Assembly: GCA_003153555.1 (NCBI GenBank)
Contig: PLZS01000206.1
Location: forward strand, 1-64,000
Length of the DNA stretch: 64,000 nt
Reading direction: 5' to 3'
From: Candidatus Melainabacteria bacterium
Lineage (GTDB): Bacteria > Cyanobacteriota > Vampirovibrionia > Obscuribacterales > Obscuribacteraceae
Shown here: piece after piece, positions 16,093-25,496 of the stretch
Numbering within the stretch: position 1 is the stretch's first letter
Layout of the letters: each line of letters starts with the position of its first letter
Notes under the pieces: generated by a model
What the model was told of the DNA's origin: nothing
The model's input: only the letters and a program-made list of their open reading frames with translations
Databases searched by the model: none
Translations under genes and position numbers: made by a program

Positions 16093-18885
16093 TCAATTGT
16101 CATGGTGGCGTGTACGAACAAGCGTGTGAATTTGCTCGCTCATCTTCTTCAATTGACTGGCGCGAAGCTCGGTGGCGTCATCACAACCGAAGCGATCGGC
16201 AATATAAAGTTCCATGAAACGCTTGCACAGCGGCTCTAGATCGGGATGGAATGTGATTCCCGGGTCGTATGTTTCGTCGTCAGAAAATCTAGCCATCAAA
16301 TCTTGTGGTGTATCAGTTGGCAACCGGTGAATTTTCACACGCGCGAGATCGTCTACAACCTTCAAATAGAGAAGTGTTGAAGGCTTTGGCTTTTCCATGT
16401 TCCGCTTCGTTTTAGCTTGCCTGGCTTGCTGCACAGCGGCGCGGATGGCCTGGAAAAGCAGCATGATTGCCGGAATGACGATGACAAGGAGAATAACTTC
16501 GTGCCAATCAACTGGTTTTACAGGCTCCTTTGGTGCCTCTGGTTTAACTGGCGGTTTTGCCGTTTCCCCTGGTGTTGAACCAGATTTATCAGTCGTTGCC
16601 TTGCCGCTTTTGGTCTCCTTGGTGGTGGCGCCTGGCTTGGTGGCTGATTTGCCGCCGGTAGGAGTGGTAACTGGCTGGGAACTCTTATCCGAGGATAGTC
16701 TAGGCAGCAAGCTGCTCGACTTATCATGCGACGAAATCGGCGGAGGTGGTGGCGGTGCTGGCGTCTGATTCGCGAACTTGTCTTGAAGTTGCTCCATACT
16801 CTTTTTTATGGTGCCGATAAAAGAGTTATCTTCAGGTGTTGGTTTCGGCAACAGACCAGTTGGAGTCGAATCAAACGGCACCCAGTCATAACCTGGAATG
16901 TAGACCTCTCCCCAGGCATGTCCATGTTTATTTTTGATCTCGTGCATACCGGTTCCACTGTTGAAATCACCGGGACCGAAGCCGCCAATGCATCGAGCCG
17001 GTAAACCAATAGCGCGACACATGACGACGAAAGAGGTGGAGAAAGGACCACAGGCACCCTGTTTCGTTCGAAAAAGAAAATGCGACGAAATCTCTTCCTT
17101 GTTGTTCGCATCGCTCAAATCGGAACTGTATTTAAAATTGCGGCGCAGGTAATTGCAAATGCGCTCGGCTTTGCTAAACCAATTCCCATCCGTGCCTGCT
17201 ACAGACTTGGCTAGCGCTGCCACTTGAGGAGGAAGATCGGCTGGCAGTTGGAGATAGTTATCGAGTTCCTTCGCTAAATTAGCCCCCTGTTTTGGGTCAA
17301 AGGAAGCTTTGCGCATCTCATCAAGGTCATAATCTGGAACTTGCGAAACGACACGATAATGTGTTCCAGACTTAATCGGCTTGGTGGTGCGTATAGCCCC
17401 AAACTGATCGACCGATATTGGGTCATCAGGGTAACTCATTTGCTGAGGGATTGAAGCGACCGGAATGAGGTGTCCTATAGGCGCCTCAATAGTCACTTCT
17501 TGAGTAAGTTGAGCAGAGTGCATGCCCGGCTCCACAAAGAGTGAGGGAACACCTGCCAACTCCTGGTAGGCGGCCTTCTGTTTAGAACATTTGGAAACTT
17601 TGCCCAGACTGCTGATTGTCCACTTTTGTCCGTCATATCTGTCAAAACATAGACGCCTATAGTAAGTATCTCTGCTGGTCACAACGCGCATAATCAGCTC
17701 TTCTTCATGCTCAACGGTATCCTTGTTGCGGAAGACCATTGATTTGTCTTCTTCCTCTCCTGTTTTTTCTTCGGGTGGTTTGGCAATCTTGCCCGGTTTT
17801 GCGCCCTTGCCGGGCGCGCCAACGGGCTTGTCGCCTTTGGATCCTTTATCTGCCTTACCTGGCTTACCGGTCCCAATGCCACCTGGCATGGTCACTGATT
17901 CACCATTCGGTCCTAACTGTCCATCGGCTGTCAGCAAGGTACCACTCGGATCAGACGACGTTCCTATGCCTGATGCGCCACCAGCCTTAGTGCCTCCCGC
18001 ACCACCCGTGCCACTCGTTCCACCAGTGCCACCCATGCTCTTGGGTAGCCCAGAAAGACCGGGTATCGTACCTAGCATACCGATTCCATTAGAAGATTTA
18101 ACCCAAGTCAAGTTCAAATTTTCGCCGTTTTGAGCCCGCCTCATGTTGTTCATAATCAAGTCGAACAGTGACTCGACTCGGGGCAAGGCCAGAAAAACAA
18201 GGACGCTGACCAGCGGCAAAAGGGCAAGCGGTATAAATGGATTGCCCACGGAGACACGCTTTTTGACGGCAGTTTCGCGCAATGCATTGATCTCTTCTCT
18301 TTCTGAAGAGGTACCGAACGCGCCCGCTGCTTGTGTACGAGAAACAGCTTCGTAATACAGCAGGCTCGCTATCAAGCTTATGTATCCGAGCGTGATATAG
18401 GCGAACAGGACGTCTTTAGCCAGCACCGCAGTGCAGGCGAAAAGTCCCAAACCGATCAAAGCGGAAACATTGATATCTGACTTGGCTCGCAAATCAAAAG
18501 TATGTAGTGCCTGCAATCCTGTCAAAACGTGAATAAAAGGAACCAGAGCTTGGATCTTGCCCGAGGAGAATTGAAAAATTATCTCCTCAATGAAATTGCC
18601 CAGAACAATTAAAAGACCAGCCGAGGTAATGAACGTCAACCAAAATGTTTTCTGGTGCCGGAATTGATAGCTAACATAGCTGCCCGTGAGAGCGCCCCAA
18701 AGATAAAAGAAGGTCAAAAGGGCAGAACTGTTTACATAGAGACAGGCTGTAACAATACATAGTACGGCGATGCCACAAGCGACGATGCGTAACCCGATTG
18801 AATCTTCGGGGACCTCAATCTTGACCAATTTAACGGCTTTAGGCGTCCTGACTGGCTTGGGAAGGGTAGGCAGCTCGGGCATCAT
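16093..18885 (-). CDS. TgpA-like membrane transglutaminase with two low-complexity linkers
   Basis: A 930-residue membrane protein. The N-terminal ~230 residues hold about six helices (DUF3488-like). A Gly/Thr/Ser-rich linker follows at about 252-375. The periplasmic transglutaminase-like core carries the triad: Cys near 610 in QGACGPFSTSFVVMCRAIG, His near 655 in HGHAWGEVY, Asp near 673 in WVPFDSTP. A second Pro/Thr/Lys-rich linker at about 705-790 leads to a last membrane helix and a cytosolic DUF4129-like tail. The gene overlaps the stop of the DUF58 gene by an ATGA. Typical family members have about 650-750 residues; the excess here is the linkers. It probably acts on periplasmic proteins; its substrate is unknown. 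Confidence 0.9.
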   Translation of the reverse strand: MMPELPTLPKPVRTPKAVKLVKIEVPEDSIGLRIVACGIAVLCIVTACLYVNSSALLTFFYLWGALTGSYVSYQFRHQKTFWLTFITSAGLLIVLGNFIEEIIFQFSSGKIQALVPFIHVLTGLQALHTFDLRAKSDINVSALIGLGLFACTAVLAKDVLFAYITLGYISLIASLLYYEAVSRTQAAGAFGTSSEREEINALRETAVKKRVSVGNPFIPLALLPLVSVLVFLALPRVESLFDLIMNNMRRAQNGENLNLTWVKSSNGIGMLGTIPGLSGLPKSMGGTGGTSGTGGAGGTKAGGASGIGTSSDPSGTLLTADGQLGPNGESVTMPGGIGTGKPGKADKGSKGDKPVGAPGKGAKPGKIAKPPEEKTGEEEDKSMVFRNKDTVEHEEELIMRVVTSRDTYYRRLCFDRYDGQKWTISSLGKVSKCSKQKAAYQELAGVPSLFVEPGMHSAQLTQEVTIEAPIGHLIPVASIPQQMSYPDDPISVDQFGAIRTTKPIKSGTHYRVVSQVPDYDLDEMRKASFDPKQGANLAKELDNYLQLPADLPPQVAALAKSVAGTDGNWFSKAERICNYLRRNFKYSSDLSDANNKEEISSHFLFRTKQGACGPFSTSFVVMCRAIGLPARCIGGFGPGDFNSGTGMHEIKNKHGHAWGEVYIPGYDWVPFDSTPTGLLPKPTPEDNSFIGTIKKSMEQLQDKFANQTPAPPPPPPISSHDKSSSLLPRLSSDKSSQPVTTPTGGKSATKPGATTKETKSGKATTDKSGSTPGETAKPPVKPEAPKEPVKPVDWHEVILLVIVIPAIMLLFQAIRAAVQQARQAKTKRNMEKPKPSTLLYLKVVDDLARVKIHRLPTDTPQDLMARFSDDETYDPGITFHPDLEPLCKRFMELYIADRFGCDDATELRASQLKKMSEQIHTLVRTRHHDN

Positions 18886-20303
18886 AGACGGACCACTTCC
18901 TCCAACCGCTCGATTACCGTTATAACACGGCCGGTGGATTTGCCTGAGCCGCGTCGGTTGACGATCCCCCCTTCGTGCACCGGCATATGCGCTTCTTTGC
19001 TCTGCGCTTCTTGAGCCAACGCTGCCTCCCAGGTTCTGGGAATTACAGCCAGATCGACAGTTTCGATAATTAAGTTGGAATCCTCAGAATCAGAAGTTGT
19101 TGGTCGGATCGTTAACAGCGCTGCGTGTGTACTTTCGCCCAAATTTGTCGATTGATTAGCTGAGGCCTTGCCCTGCTTGAGAGGCTCAACACGAGCAAGC
19201 AGATGTCCAGCTCGAGCCAACCCATGTGGCAATGCAGGCATATCTTGCATAAAGTAAGGCAAGTACTTATTCTCACCATCAAGGCTCGGCACCACGAGCA
19301 AATCCGGCGCGCCACCAATTTTGAAGCCTAAGTTGAGCAGAGAGTGCACGATTGACACAGCTAATTCGAATTGATCTCGATTGACCCAATTGGCGCGCAA
19401 GTTTAAAAGAATATCGAATCCCGGCAGACCTTCAGCTTCGAACTCACGCACAAGCAACCTTCCCACCCGGGCGCTCGAGGCCCAGTGGATTAGCCGGGGA
19501 CTGTCTCCATGCACGAACTCGCGCACCCCCCGCACCGAGGACGATACCACGTTGGTGGACTTGCGGCTGGCGATCAAGCCCATGGGAGAATCAGTGGCAG
19601 ACCTGATTTTGTAAAGAAAATTACCCTCGATTTGAACCATCTTTGGATAGACGACAATCGTCGGTCTGTCTTGCTCAGTTTCACTTTGCAATTCAAATGT
19701 TCGAGACCACCAGGACAATCCCAGTGGAAAGCACGAGTAAATCTCGATCCCGCGCAATTTATAGACGCCCCGGCGCAGAGGCGATGTGGCAGCAAAGACC
19801 CACGATTCGACGCCAACATGCTCGACGAGCATCGGTTTAAGTATGCTGCTTTGTCCGTTGTTAGCAACAAGGTTGGCACGAACAAGCAACCATTTGACAG
19901 GAAAAATCAAGGCGAACAACTTGCTTTGGGAGTGACGTTCAAGGGTTATTTTTAACAGCACGCTGTCACCGGCCATCGAGTTTGATGGCAACGAACAAAA
20001 TGCCTTGACGTCCATAACCTGGAGCAAAGGCATGATCAAACCAAGAAAAATAGCCGAAATGACGCCAGCGCAAATCAAGTAGAACCATTGATTTGTGGTT
20101 TCGCCAGCGAACAGATATAGAAGAGGAACAAGGAGCGCAGCAATAAAAATACGTAGTTCGAGATACAACGCAAGCGTTGTCTCTGGACTATCTCTAAATG
20201 CGATTCTAAGAGCTTTTAAGCCCCATTCTTCGCCTTCGGGAGTGGCAACAAATTTAGACCGGAACTGGTACTTGCTCCAGAACTCTTTCAATAAGGTCCG
20301 CAT
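18882..20303 (-). CDS. DUF58 domain membrane protein
   Basis: A 473-residue protein with two N-terminal membrane helices (about residues 48-95), then a beta-rich middle, then the DUF58 signature: REFVHGDSPRLIHWASSARVGRLLVREFE, which leads into a vWA-like fold. DUF58 proteins regularly sit between MoxR ATPases and TgpA-like transglutaminases, as here. The ATG at 20303 lies 50 bases inside the end of the MoxR gene, so translation is probably coupled, though a later start is possible. It most likely acts as the membrane partner of the MoxR chaperone. Confidence 0.9.
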   Translation of the reverse strand: MRTLLKEFWSKYQFRSKFVATPEGEEWGLKALRIAFRDSPETTLALYLELRIFIAALLVPLLYLFAGETTNQWFYLICAGVISAIFLGLIMPLLQVMDVKAFCSLPSNSMAGDSVLLKITLERHSQSKLFALIFPVKWLLVRANLVANNGQSSILKPMLVEHVGVESWVFAATSPLRRGVYKLRGIEIYSCFPLGLSWWSRTFELQSETEQDRPTIVVYPKMVQIEGNFLYKIRSATDSPMGLIASRKSTNVVSSSVRGVREFVHGDSPRLIHWASSARVGRLLVREFEAEGLPGFDILLNLRANWVNRDQFELAVSIVHSLLNLGFKIGGAPDLLVVPSLDGENKYLPYFMQDMPALPHGLARAGHLLARVEPLKQGKASANQSTNLGESTHAALLTIRPTTSDSEDSNLIIETVDLAVIPRTWEAALAQEAQSKEAHMPVHEGGIVNRRGSGKSTGRVITVIERLEEVVRL

Positions 20304-21291
20304 GACTAACCCGATTATCTCTCACCTTAGGAATAATTCTATGCCCGAGTACAAATGGACTGAGAGCCTTCACGTCTTCGGGTCTGACGAAATTTCTTCC
20401 GTCAATGAACGCAGCCGCTTGAGCGGCGCGCATCAATAATTGACTGCCGCGGGGACTTACCCCGAGAACAATCTGAGGATACTTTCGAGTGGCACTGACG
20501 ATGTTCACAATATATCGCTTGATAGAAGGTTCAACAAATATATTGCGCACAGCGTGTCGGGCAGCCAATACTTCTTCCTCAGTAAGCACTGGCTGAACTT
20601 GGAAAGCATGTTCATCCAATGTCTTGTCCAAAATTTCGACTTCCTGTTCAAATTTTGGGTAACCGAGAGAAAGTGAGAGCATGAATCGGTCCAGCTGCGC
20701 TTCGGGCAATGGGAAGGTACCGTGATATTCAATCGGATTTTCTGTGGCGATGACAAAAAACAGTTCAGGTAACTTTCGTGTGGAACCATCTGTGGTGACT
20801 TGATTTTCTTCCATAGCTTCGAGCAAACTTGACTGGGTACGAGGTGTTGCTCTATTGATTTCATCAGCCAGCAGTATGTTAGTAAAAATCGGTCCTGGAA
20901 TAAATTTGAAGGTGCCTTCTTTCTGTTCGAATATGCTTACACCGCAAACGTCTGAGGGTAACAAGTCGGGTGTGCACTGAACACGCTTGAAGGTTGCCTG
21001 CACTGACATAGCCAGAGTTTTTGCCATCAGCGTTTTGCCAACACCGGGAACGTCTTCGATCAAAACGTGACCACCAGACAAGAATGCTATGACGGCCAAC
21101 CTGACTGCTTGCTGTTGCCCTACCAAAACACTGTTTATGTTGTTGAGAAGAGATTGCGCTTTGCCACTGAGTTCGGCTAATTTTGCCGGAGTGATTGCTG
21201 CCTGTCCTTGCGCCGCAGGTGTCGCGATCGGTTCGTCTAGACCTGTGTCTAACTCCGCCGAAGCCTCGGCCTTAGTCTCTGCTTGCGTCAC
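20254..21291 (-). CDS. MoxR-family AAA+ ATPase
   Basis: A 345-residue cytosolic ATPase thought to act as a chaperone that inserts metal or assembles vWA-domain partners. Walker A is GVGKT at 83-87 (EDVPGVGKTLMAK), Walker B is LLADEIN, and the family motifs NRATPRTQSSLLEAMEE, ATENPIEYHGTFPLPEAQLDRF and GVSPRGSQLLMRAAQA follow. The start is GTG at 21291 with AAGGAG five bases before it. The first ~40 residues are an Ala/Glu/Thr-rich extension absent from most relatives. It is the first gene of a three-gene operon with DUF58 and TgpA-like genes. Confidence 0.95.
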   Translation of the reverse strand: MTQAETKAEASAELDTGLDEPIATPAAQGQAAITPAKLAELSGKAQSLLNNINSVLVGQQQAVRLAVIAFLSGGHVLIEDVPGVGKTLMAKTLAMSVQATFKRVQCTPDLLPSDVCGVSIFEQKEGTFKFIPGPIFTNILLADEINRATPRTQSSLLEAMEENQVTTDGSTRKLPELFFVIATENPIEYHGTFPLPEAQLDRFMLSLSLGYPKFEQEVEILDKTLDEHAFQVQPVLTEEEVLAARHAVRNIFVEPSIKRYIVNIVSATRKYPQIVLGVSPRGSQLLMRAAQAAAFIDGRNFVRPEDVKALSPFVLGHRIIPKVRDNRVSHADLIERVLEQVPVPV

Positions 21292-21625
21292 TTTTTCTCC
21301 TTGTACACGTCCCTGTTATCCGAGGATAGTTATCAGACTCACCCAAGGCGAGTCAGAAAGGGGCGACACGTGCGTTATGCCCGGCAATTTCACTTTCTAG
21401 ACATGCGCCCATGTGAATAGTAACCCGTCCGACCTGCTCTCAGTAGAGCAGACGGCTGCCATGAGCAAAATTGCGGCAACTGATTGCAACGAGTTACTGA
21501 CCGCGCGCAATCAGCCCTGGAGCTCATGTTAAACTTGGAGCCCGATCGGAATTTAAACCGATATCGGTTTAAATTCTGGGGATTGCGATGCACGAAGCGT
21601 TGCTCTTGCAGGCGGAGGATGTGCC
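21292..21625. other. intergenic stretch between the divergent MoxR operon and glyQ
   Basis: 334 bp. It holds a 7-bp hairpin (CTGCTCT at 21434-21440 with AGAGCAG at 21445-21451), copy 2 of the 26-bp palindrome (21550-21575) and the glyQ ribosome binding site. There is no T-box sequence (AGGGTGG...ACC) of the kind that controls glyQS in Gram-positives. Confidence 0.5.
21550..21575. repeat. 26-bp palindrome, copy 2 (perfect)
   Basis: AATTTAAACC-GATATC-GGTTTAAATT, perfect over 26 bp, 50 bp upstream of the glyQ start. It differs from copy 1 (10541-10566) at one base. The flanks of the two copies are not otherwise alike apart from a G-rich right side. Confidence 0.75.
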
Positions 21626-22570
21626 GTGGCGGACCAATTTCTAACTTTCCAGCAAGTCATTCACAAGCTGAATGACTTCTGGGGCGAACGCGGATGCGCT
21701 GTCATGCAGACTTTCGACCTAGAAAAAGGGGCATCGACCATGAGTCCCGGCACCTTCTTGCGAGTGCTCGGGCCCGAACCCTGGAACATGGCTTGTGCCG
21801 ACGCTTGCCGACGTCCCACCGATGGCCGCTACGGTGAAAATCCCAACCGCCTTCAGCATTACTATCAATATCAAGTCATCCTCAAGCCATCGCCAGACGA
21901 CGTACAAGATGTGTATTTGGACAGCTTACGTGCGCTGGGCATCAATCCACTGAAGCATGACATCCGCTTCGTCGAAGACAATTGGGCCTCACCGACCCTT
22001 GGCGCCTGGGGCGTAGGTTGGGAGGTGTGGCTGGACGGTCTTGAAGTGACACAATTCACCTATTTCCAGCAGGCTGGGGGCTTGGAAGTGAAACCAGTGG
22101 CGGCCGAAATCACATATGGCTTGGAACGCCTGTCTATGTATCTGCAAAATGTCGATAATGTATATGACTTAAAATGGAACAACACGATCAAGTATGGCGA
22201 GCTCTACCACAAAAACGAAGTGGAACAGTCAACGTACAACTTTGAAGAAAGCAATCCCGACTTGCTCAAACAACTCTTCAATCTCCACCAGGAAGAAGCG
22301 CAGCGCTTGATCGGGAAGAAGCTGATTATGCCTGGCTATGAACAAATTTTGAAGTGTTCTCACTATTTCAACTTGTTGGATGCGCGTGGCGTTTTGGGAC
22401 GCGATGAGCGTATGGCGAACATCTACAAAATCAGTAAGCTTTCCGAAAAAATTGCTCGCGGTTACTTGGAACAGCGAATCGAGATGGGCTTCCCTTTGCT
22501 CGAAGAATCGCACCGAGAAGAAGCAACTAAGGCATATCGCGAGAAATATTTGGCCGCTGCGGACAAGTAA
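21626..22570 (+). CDS. glyQ: glycyl-tRNA synthetase alpha subunit
   Basis: The catalytic subunit of the alpha2beta2 glycyl-tRNA synthetase, which binds ATP and glycine and forms glycyl-adenylate. The 314 residues match the family along the whole length: [54 protein letters not shown], and [21 protein letters not shown] with [13 protein letters not shown]. The start is GTG at 21626, seven bases after GGAGG. glyS, the beta subunit needed for tRNA binding, is not in the window, so the two genes are separated in this genome, as is common in Cyanobacteria. Confidence 0.97.
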   Translation: MADQFLTFQQVIHKLNDFWGERGCAVMQTFDLEKGASTMSPGTFLRVLGPEPWNMACADACRRPTDGRYGENPNRLQHYYQYQVILKPSPDDVQDVYLDSLRALGINPLKHDIRFVEDNWASPTLGAWGVGWEVWLDGLEVTQFTYFQQAGGLEVKPVAAEITYGLERLSMYLQNVDNVYDLKWNNTIKYGELYHKNEVEQSTYNFEESNPDLLKQLFNLHQEEAQRLIGKKLIMPGYEQILKCSHYFNLLDARGVLGRDERMANIYKISKLSEKIARGYLEQRIEMGFPLLEESHREEATKAYREKYLAAADK

Positions 22571-22832
22571 CAGCGCGACGCTTTCAGGTTCCATGGCGAC
22601 GCTAAACACTTCACGCTCACTTCACGCCGGGCGAGAACGGCTCTCCATGCAGATTTCGGACGCTCCAGGTGTATCCGAGCTCTGCCGATACGCAAAAAAA
22701 CGTCGGGCATTCCACCACCTGAAAACCCGGAGTATATGCCGGTTGAACGCTCTGTTTCAATTTGTCAATACTGTTTATTAGTGACCAAAGTGGGTATAAA
22801 CATAAAGAGGAAGTTGTAATCACAAGGAATCT

Positions 22833-24422
22833 TTGATGATAGATGAAGTTCGAAATGACTTAATTCGGCCGATTCAGAAGTTCGCCGGATTATTGACGCT
22901 ATCAGCCATATTCGCTGCGTCGTTCGGACTGAAGGCAGAATCATTTGGCATGCTCACGCCTCACGTTTTCAGAAGTGTGAGCCCGCACTTTGTCCAATAT
23001 CGTCACGTGCCAGCCAAAGCGCCAGCACGCAAGTCTACAGCGTCACCAACGCGAGCTTCTTACAAAGCTGCGCAGCGTAAAACATCGGCCAAAGTGACTG
23101 CGAAATCGAAACAAATAGCAGCCCAAAAGAAAGTGGTGGCAAAGGTCGCGGCTAAGGCAATCCAGCCTCAACGCTTCACCGATAGTATGTCATCGGAAAC
23201 TCTGGCTCCAGGCGTGGTACATCGTTTTGTCCGTGGTCCGCTTTCGATACATTTGCTCGACATAGACATGAAGACAGCGCCTGTAAAAGTGCAACCAAAT
23301 ATGGCAGGTGATTCATTCGATCGGCTGAAAGATGTTGCCGCTCATGCGCGAGAAAGTAATGCGATCGCGGCGATCAATGCAAACTATTTCAAGTCAAATG
23401 GCACGCCTTTAGGCACTTTGATCATCAACGGTGAGTGGATCGCCGGTCCGCTCTACGACCGTGTTTCGATGGGTATCACGGAGAACGGCACAGTCAAGAT
23501 CGATCGTGTCAGCTTGAGAGGCACACTGACTTCCGACAATCCAGAAATCCCATCTCTATTTCTCAATACGATCAACCAACCGAGACGACACGGTTCAAGG
23601 TTAGTTGTCTACACACGACGTTGGGGAAGTTTTGTACGCATGCCTTATGCGGGCTGTCTTGTAGCGATCAATGCCCAAGGTGAAGTTCAAGACAAATCAA
23701 CCACCGATATGGGCATTCCATACGGCGGCTATGTTTTGAGCGATTCCAAAACTGGCGACATTGCCAAATTGAACGTCGGCGACAAAGTGCAACTCTCTTG
23801 GCACACCGGGCCAAGCGACTGGCATGACGTCGTTCAAGCAGTAAGTGGCGGACCGATGTTGATCAAAGATGGACACCTTTTTCTCGATCTAAAGGCCGAA
23901 AATTTCCGCAAAGGCTGGACTGGTTCTCAAATCAGAGCGCGCACCGCGGCTGGTGTCACTGCGGACAATCACCTTTTGCTAGCGACAATTGAAGGACCGC
24001 ATACTCTGTGGGACGTAGCAAAGTTCCTCCATAAACTAGGCGCAGTCGACGCCATGAATCTAGATGGTGGCGGTTCCACTACCATGGTGGTGCACGGCTA
24101 CACAGTTACTCGCAACGCAAATGCCCATCAACGACATGTCGCCAGTTCAATTGTTGTCTTAGATATGCGCACAGCAATGCGTAACAACAGTCAGCAAGCT
24201 ATCCAATCGACTTCTTCTGCCTCTGAGTCAGGACTGACGATCGAAGCAGCACCAGGGCAAGGCGAATTCCCAGTTCAGATACCGCTAACAGAAGCGAGCC
24301 TTAATCCGCAACCAGAAGCGATTCTGAATCCCGCTGAGGCCCCAGTCGATCTGATGCGCCCTGCTGCCCAAGAAGTAATCCGGCCACCGAAGAACCATCA
24401 TTTGTTTGGACTATTTCATTAA
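22833..24422 (+). CDS. secreted phosphodiester-glycosidase (NAGPA domain) family protein
   Basis: A 529-residue protein. An N-terminal hydrophobic segment (about 14-32) acts as a signal peptide or anchor. A Lys/Ala/Thr-rich basic linker follows at about 60-115. The NAGPA/DUF2233 domain spans about 120-455 and shows the conserved IAAINANYFKSNGTPLG, VSGGPMLIKDG, IRARTAAGVTADNHLLLATIEG and AMNLDGGGSTTMVV motifs. The tail is Pro/Ala/Glu-rich. Relatives remove phosphodiester-linked sugars or take part in exopolysaccharide and cell-wall metabolism. The ATG follows an AAGGA at 22822-22826. No operon partner is evident; the ROK kinase is 90 bp downstream. Confidence 0.88.
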   Translation: MMIDEVRNDLIRPIQKFAGLLTLSAIFAASFGLKAESFGMLTPHVFRSVSPHFVQYRHVPAKAPARKSTASPTRASYKAAQRKTSAKVTAKSKQIAAQKKVVAKVAAKAIQPQRFTDSMSSETLAPGVVHRFVRGPLSIHLLDIDMKTAPVKVQPNMAGDSFDRLKDVAAHARESNAIAAINANYFKSNGTPLGTLIINGEWIAGPLYDRVSMGITENGTVKIDRVSLRGTLTSDNPEIPSLFLNTINQPRRHGSRLVVYTRRWGSFVRMPYAGCLVAINAQGEVQDKSTTDMGIPYGGYVLSDSKTGDIAKLNVGDKVQLSWHTGPSDWHDVVQAVSGGPMLIKDGHLFLDLKAENFRKGWTGSQIRARTAAGVTADNHLLLATIEGPHTLWDVAKFLHKLGAVDAMNLDGGGSTTMVVHGYTVTRNANAHQRHVASSIVVLDMRTAMRNNSQQAIQSTSSASESGLTIEAAPGQGEFPVQIPLTEASLNPQPEAILNPAEAPVDLMRPAAQEVIRPPKNHHLFGLFH

Positions 24423-24513
24423 GCGCTAATATTGCCACTCTCTATTTCTCGTTTTTCCTGGCATTCTGTAATAGAATTGCGGGGTCTTACTAGCTAGATG
24501 TACTTAAAAACAA

Positions 24514-25473
24514 ATGCCAGACAAATTCGCTGTTGGAGTCGACTTTGGCGGAACTAAAATTTCAGCCGGTGTGGTCAATTTAGAGACCGGCCGACTGGTT
24601 AGTGCCGCCAAGAAAAAAACGCGTCAAGTTCAAGACGAGCAAGATGTGGTCAAGAGAATCATTTCAGTTGTCGACGAAAGTCTGAATGAAGCGTCCGTTG
24701 ATCTCAAGAAAGTCGTTGGCATCGGCATCGGTGCCGCCGGTATGGTTAACCGCCAGAAGGGCATTTTACTCGCCGCTGTTAACATAGGGGCTAATGATCT
24801 ACCGCTTACAGAGCCACTTTCGAAACACTACAACTTGCCTAGTAAGCTCGGCAATGACGTAGAGGTTGCCACCTATGGCGAACTAGTATTCGGAGCTGGT
24901 AGAGATTGCGACGACTTTATCTGCGTTTTTGTGGGAACCGGTATCGGTTCTGGTATCGTGCGAGACGGCATAATTGTTCGAGGAGCTACCGGTACGGCTG
25001 GTGAAATCGGACATATGGTATTGTTTCCGGACGGCAAACAATGTGGCTGTGGAGCGTTTGGTTGTCTAGAAGCATACGCTTCGCGCACTGCCGTCGCCAA
25101 AAATATTCTCGTTGACCTGCAGCGTGGCTTAGATTCAGTAATCCGCGACAAAGTAGACATGCAAAAAGGAATACTTCGCTCCAAAGCAATCGCCCAAGCA
25201 ATTCAATCCGGCGATGAGTTGGTAACGCGTGCGGTGGTTGACAGCGCCCAGTTCATGGGCATCGGACTAGCGAGCGTGATCAACTTCTACAATCCTCAAC
25301 GGATCATTCTAGGTGGCGGATTAGTGGAAGCTGTCGATCTGTATTTGAAAGTGGCAGAAAAAGAAGCCAAACGTCGATGTTTGAAAATTCCATCGCGAAA
25401 AATCGAAGTAGTCAAAGCAGAGCTTGGTGATTACGCTGGTATCATCGGCGCAGCATTATTGTGCGCGAACTAA
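24514..25473 (+). CDS. ROK-family sugar kinase (glucokinase-like)
   Basis: A 319-residue cytosolic kinase. The N-terminal phosphate loop is VGVDFGGTKISAGVV, the catalytic region is KLGNDVEVATYGELVFGAG, and the family zinc site is complete (GEIGHMVLFPDGKQCGCGAFGCLEAYASR: His then three Cys). The second phosphate motif is VFVGTGIGSGIV. It has no DNA-binding domain, so it is a kinase rather than a ROK repressor. The substrate is probably glucose or a related hexose. It is convergent with the radical SAM gene across 23 bp. Confidence 0.93.
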   Translation: MPDKFAVGVDFGGTKISAGVVNLETGRLVSAAKKKTRQVQDEQDVVKRIISVVDESLNEASVDLKKVVGIGIGAAGMVNRQKGILLAAVNIGANDLPLTEPLSKHYNLPSKLGNDVEVATYGELVFGAGRDCDDFICVFVGTGIGSGIVRDGIIVRGATGTAGEIGHMVLFPDGKQCGCGAFGCLEAYASRTAVAKNILVDLQRGLDSVIRDKVDMQKGILRSKAIAQAIQSGDELVTRAVVDSAQFMGIGLASVINFYNPQRIILGGGLVEAVDLYLKVAEKEAKRRCLKIPSRKIEVVKAELGDYAGIIGAALLCAN

Positions 25474-25496
25474 GCATTGTTTCGTGTGCATGTGCG

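Noticed and set aside
21292-21625. T-box riboswitch for glyQ
   Set aside because: The T-box core (AGGGTGG...ACC) and a specifier stem are absent.
22380-22781. 133-codon frame overlapping the end of glyQ
   Set aside because: It lies in another frame over conserved glyQ coding sequence, and its extension past glyQ shows no gene features.
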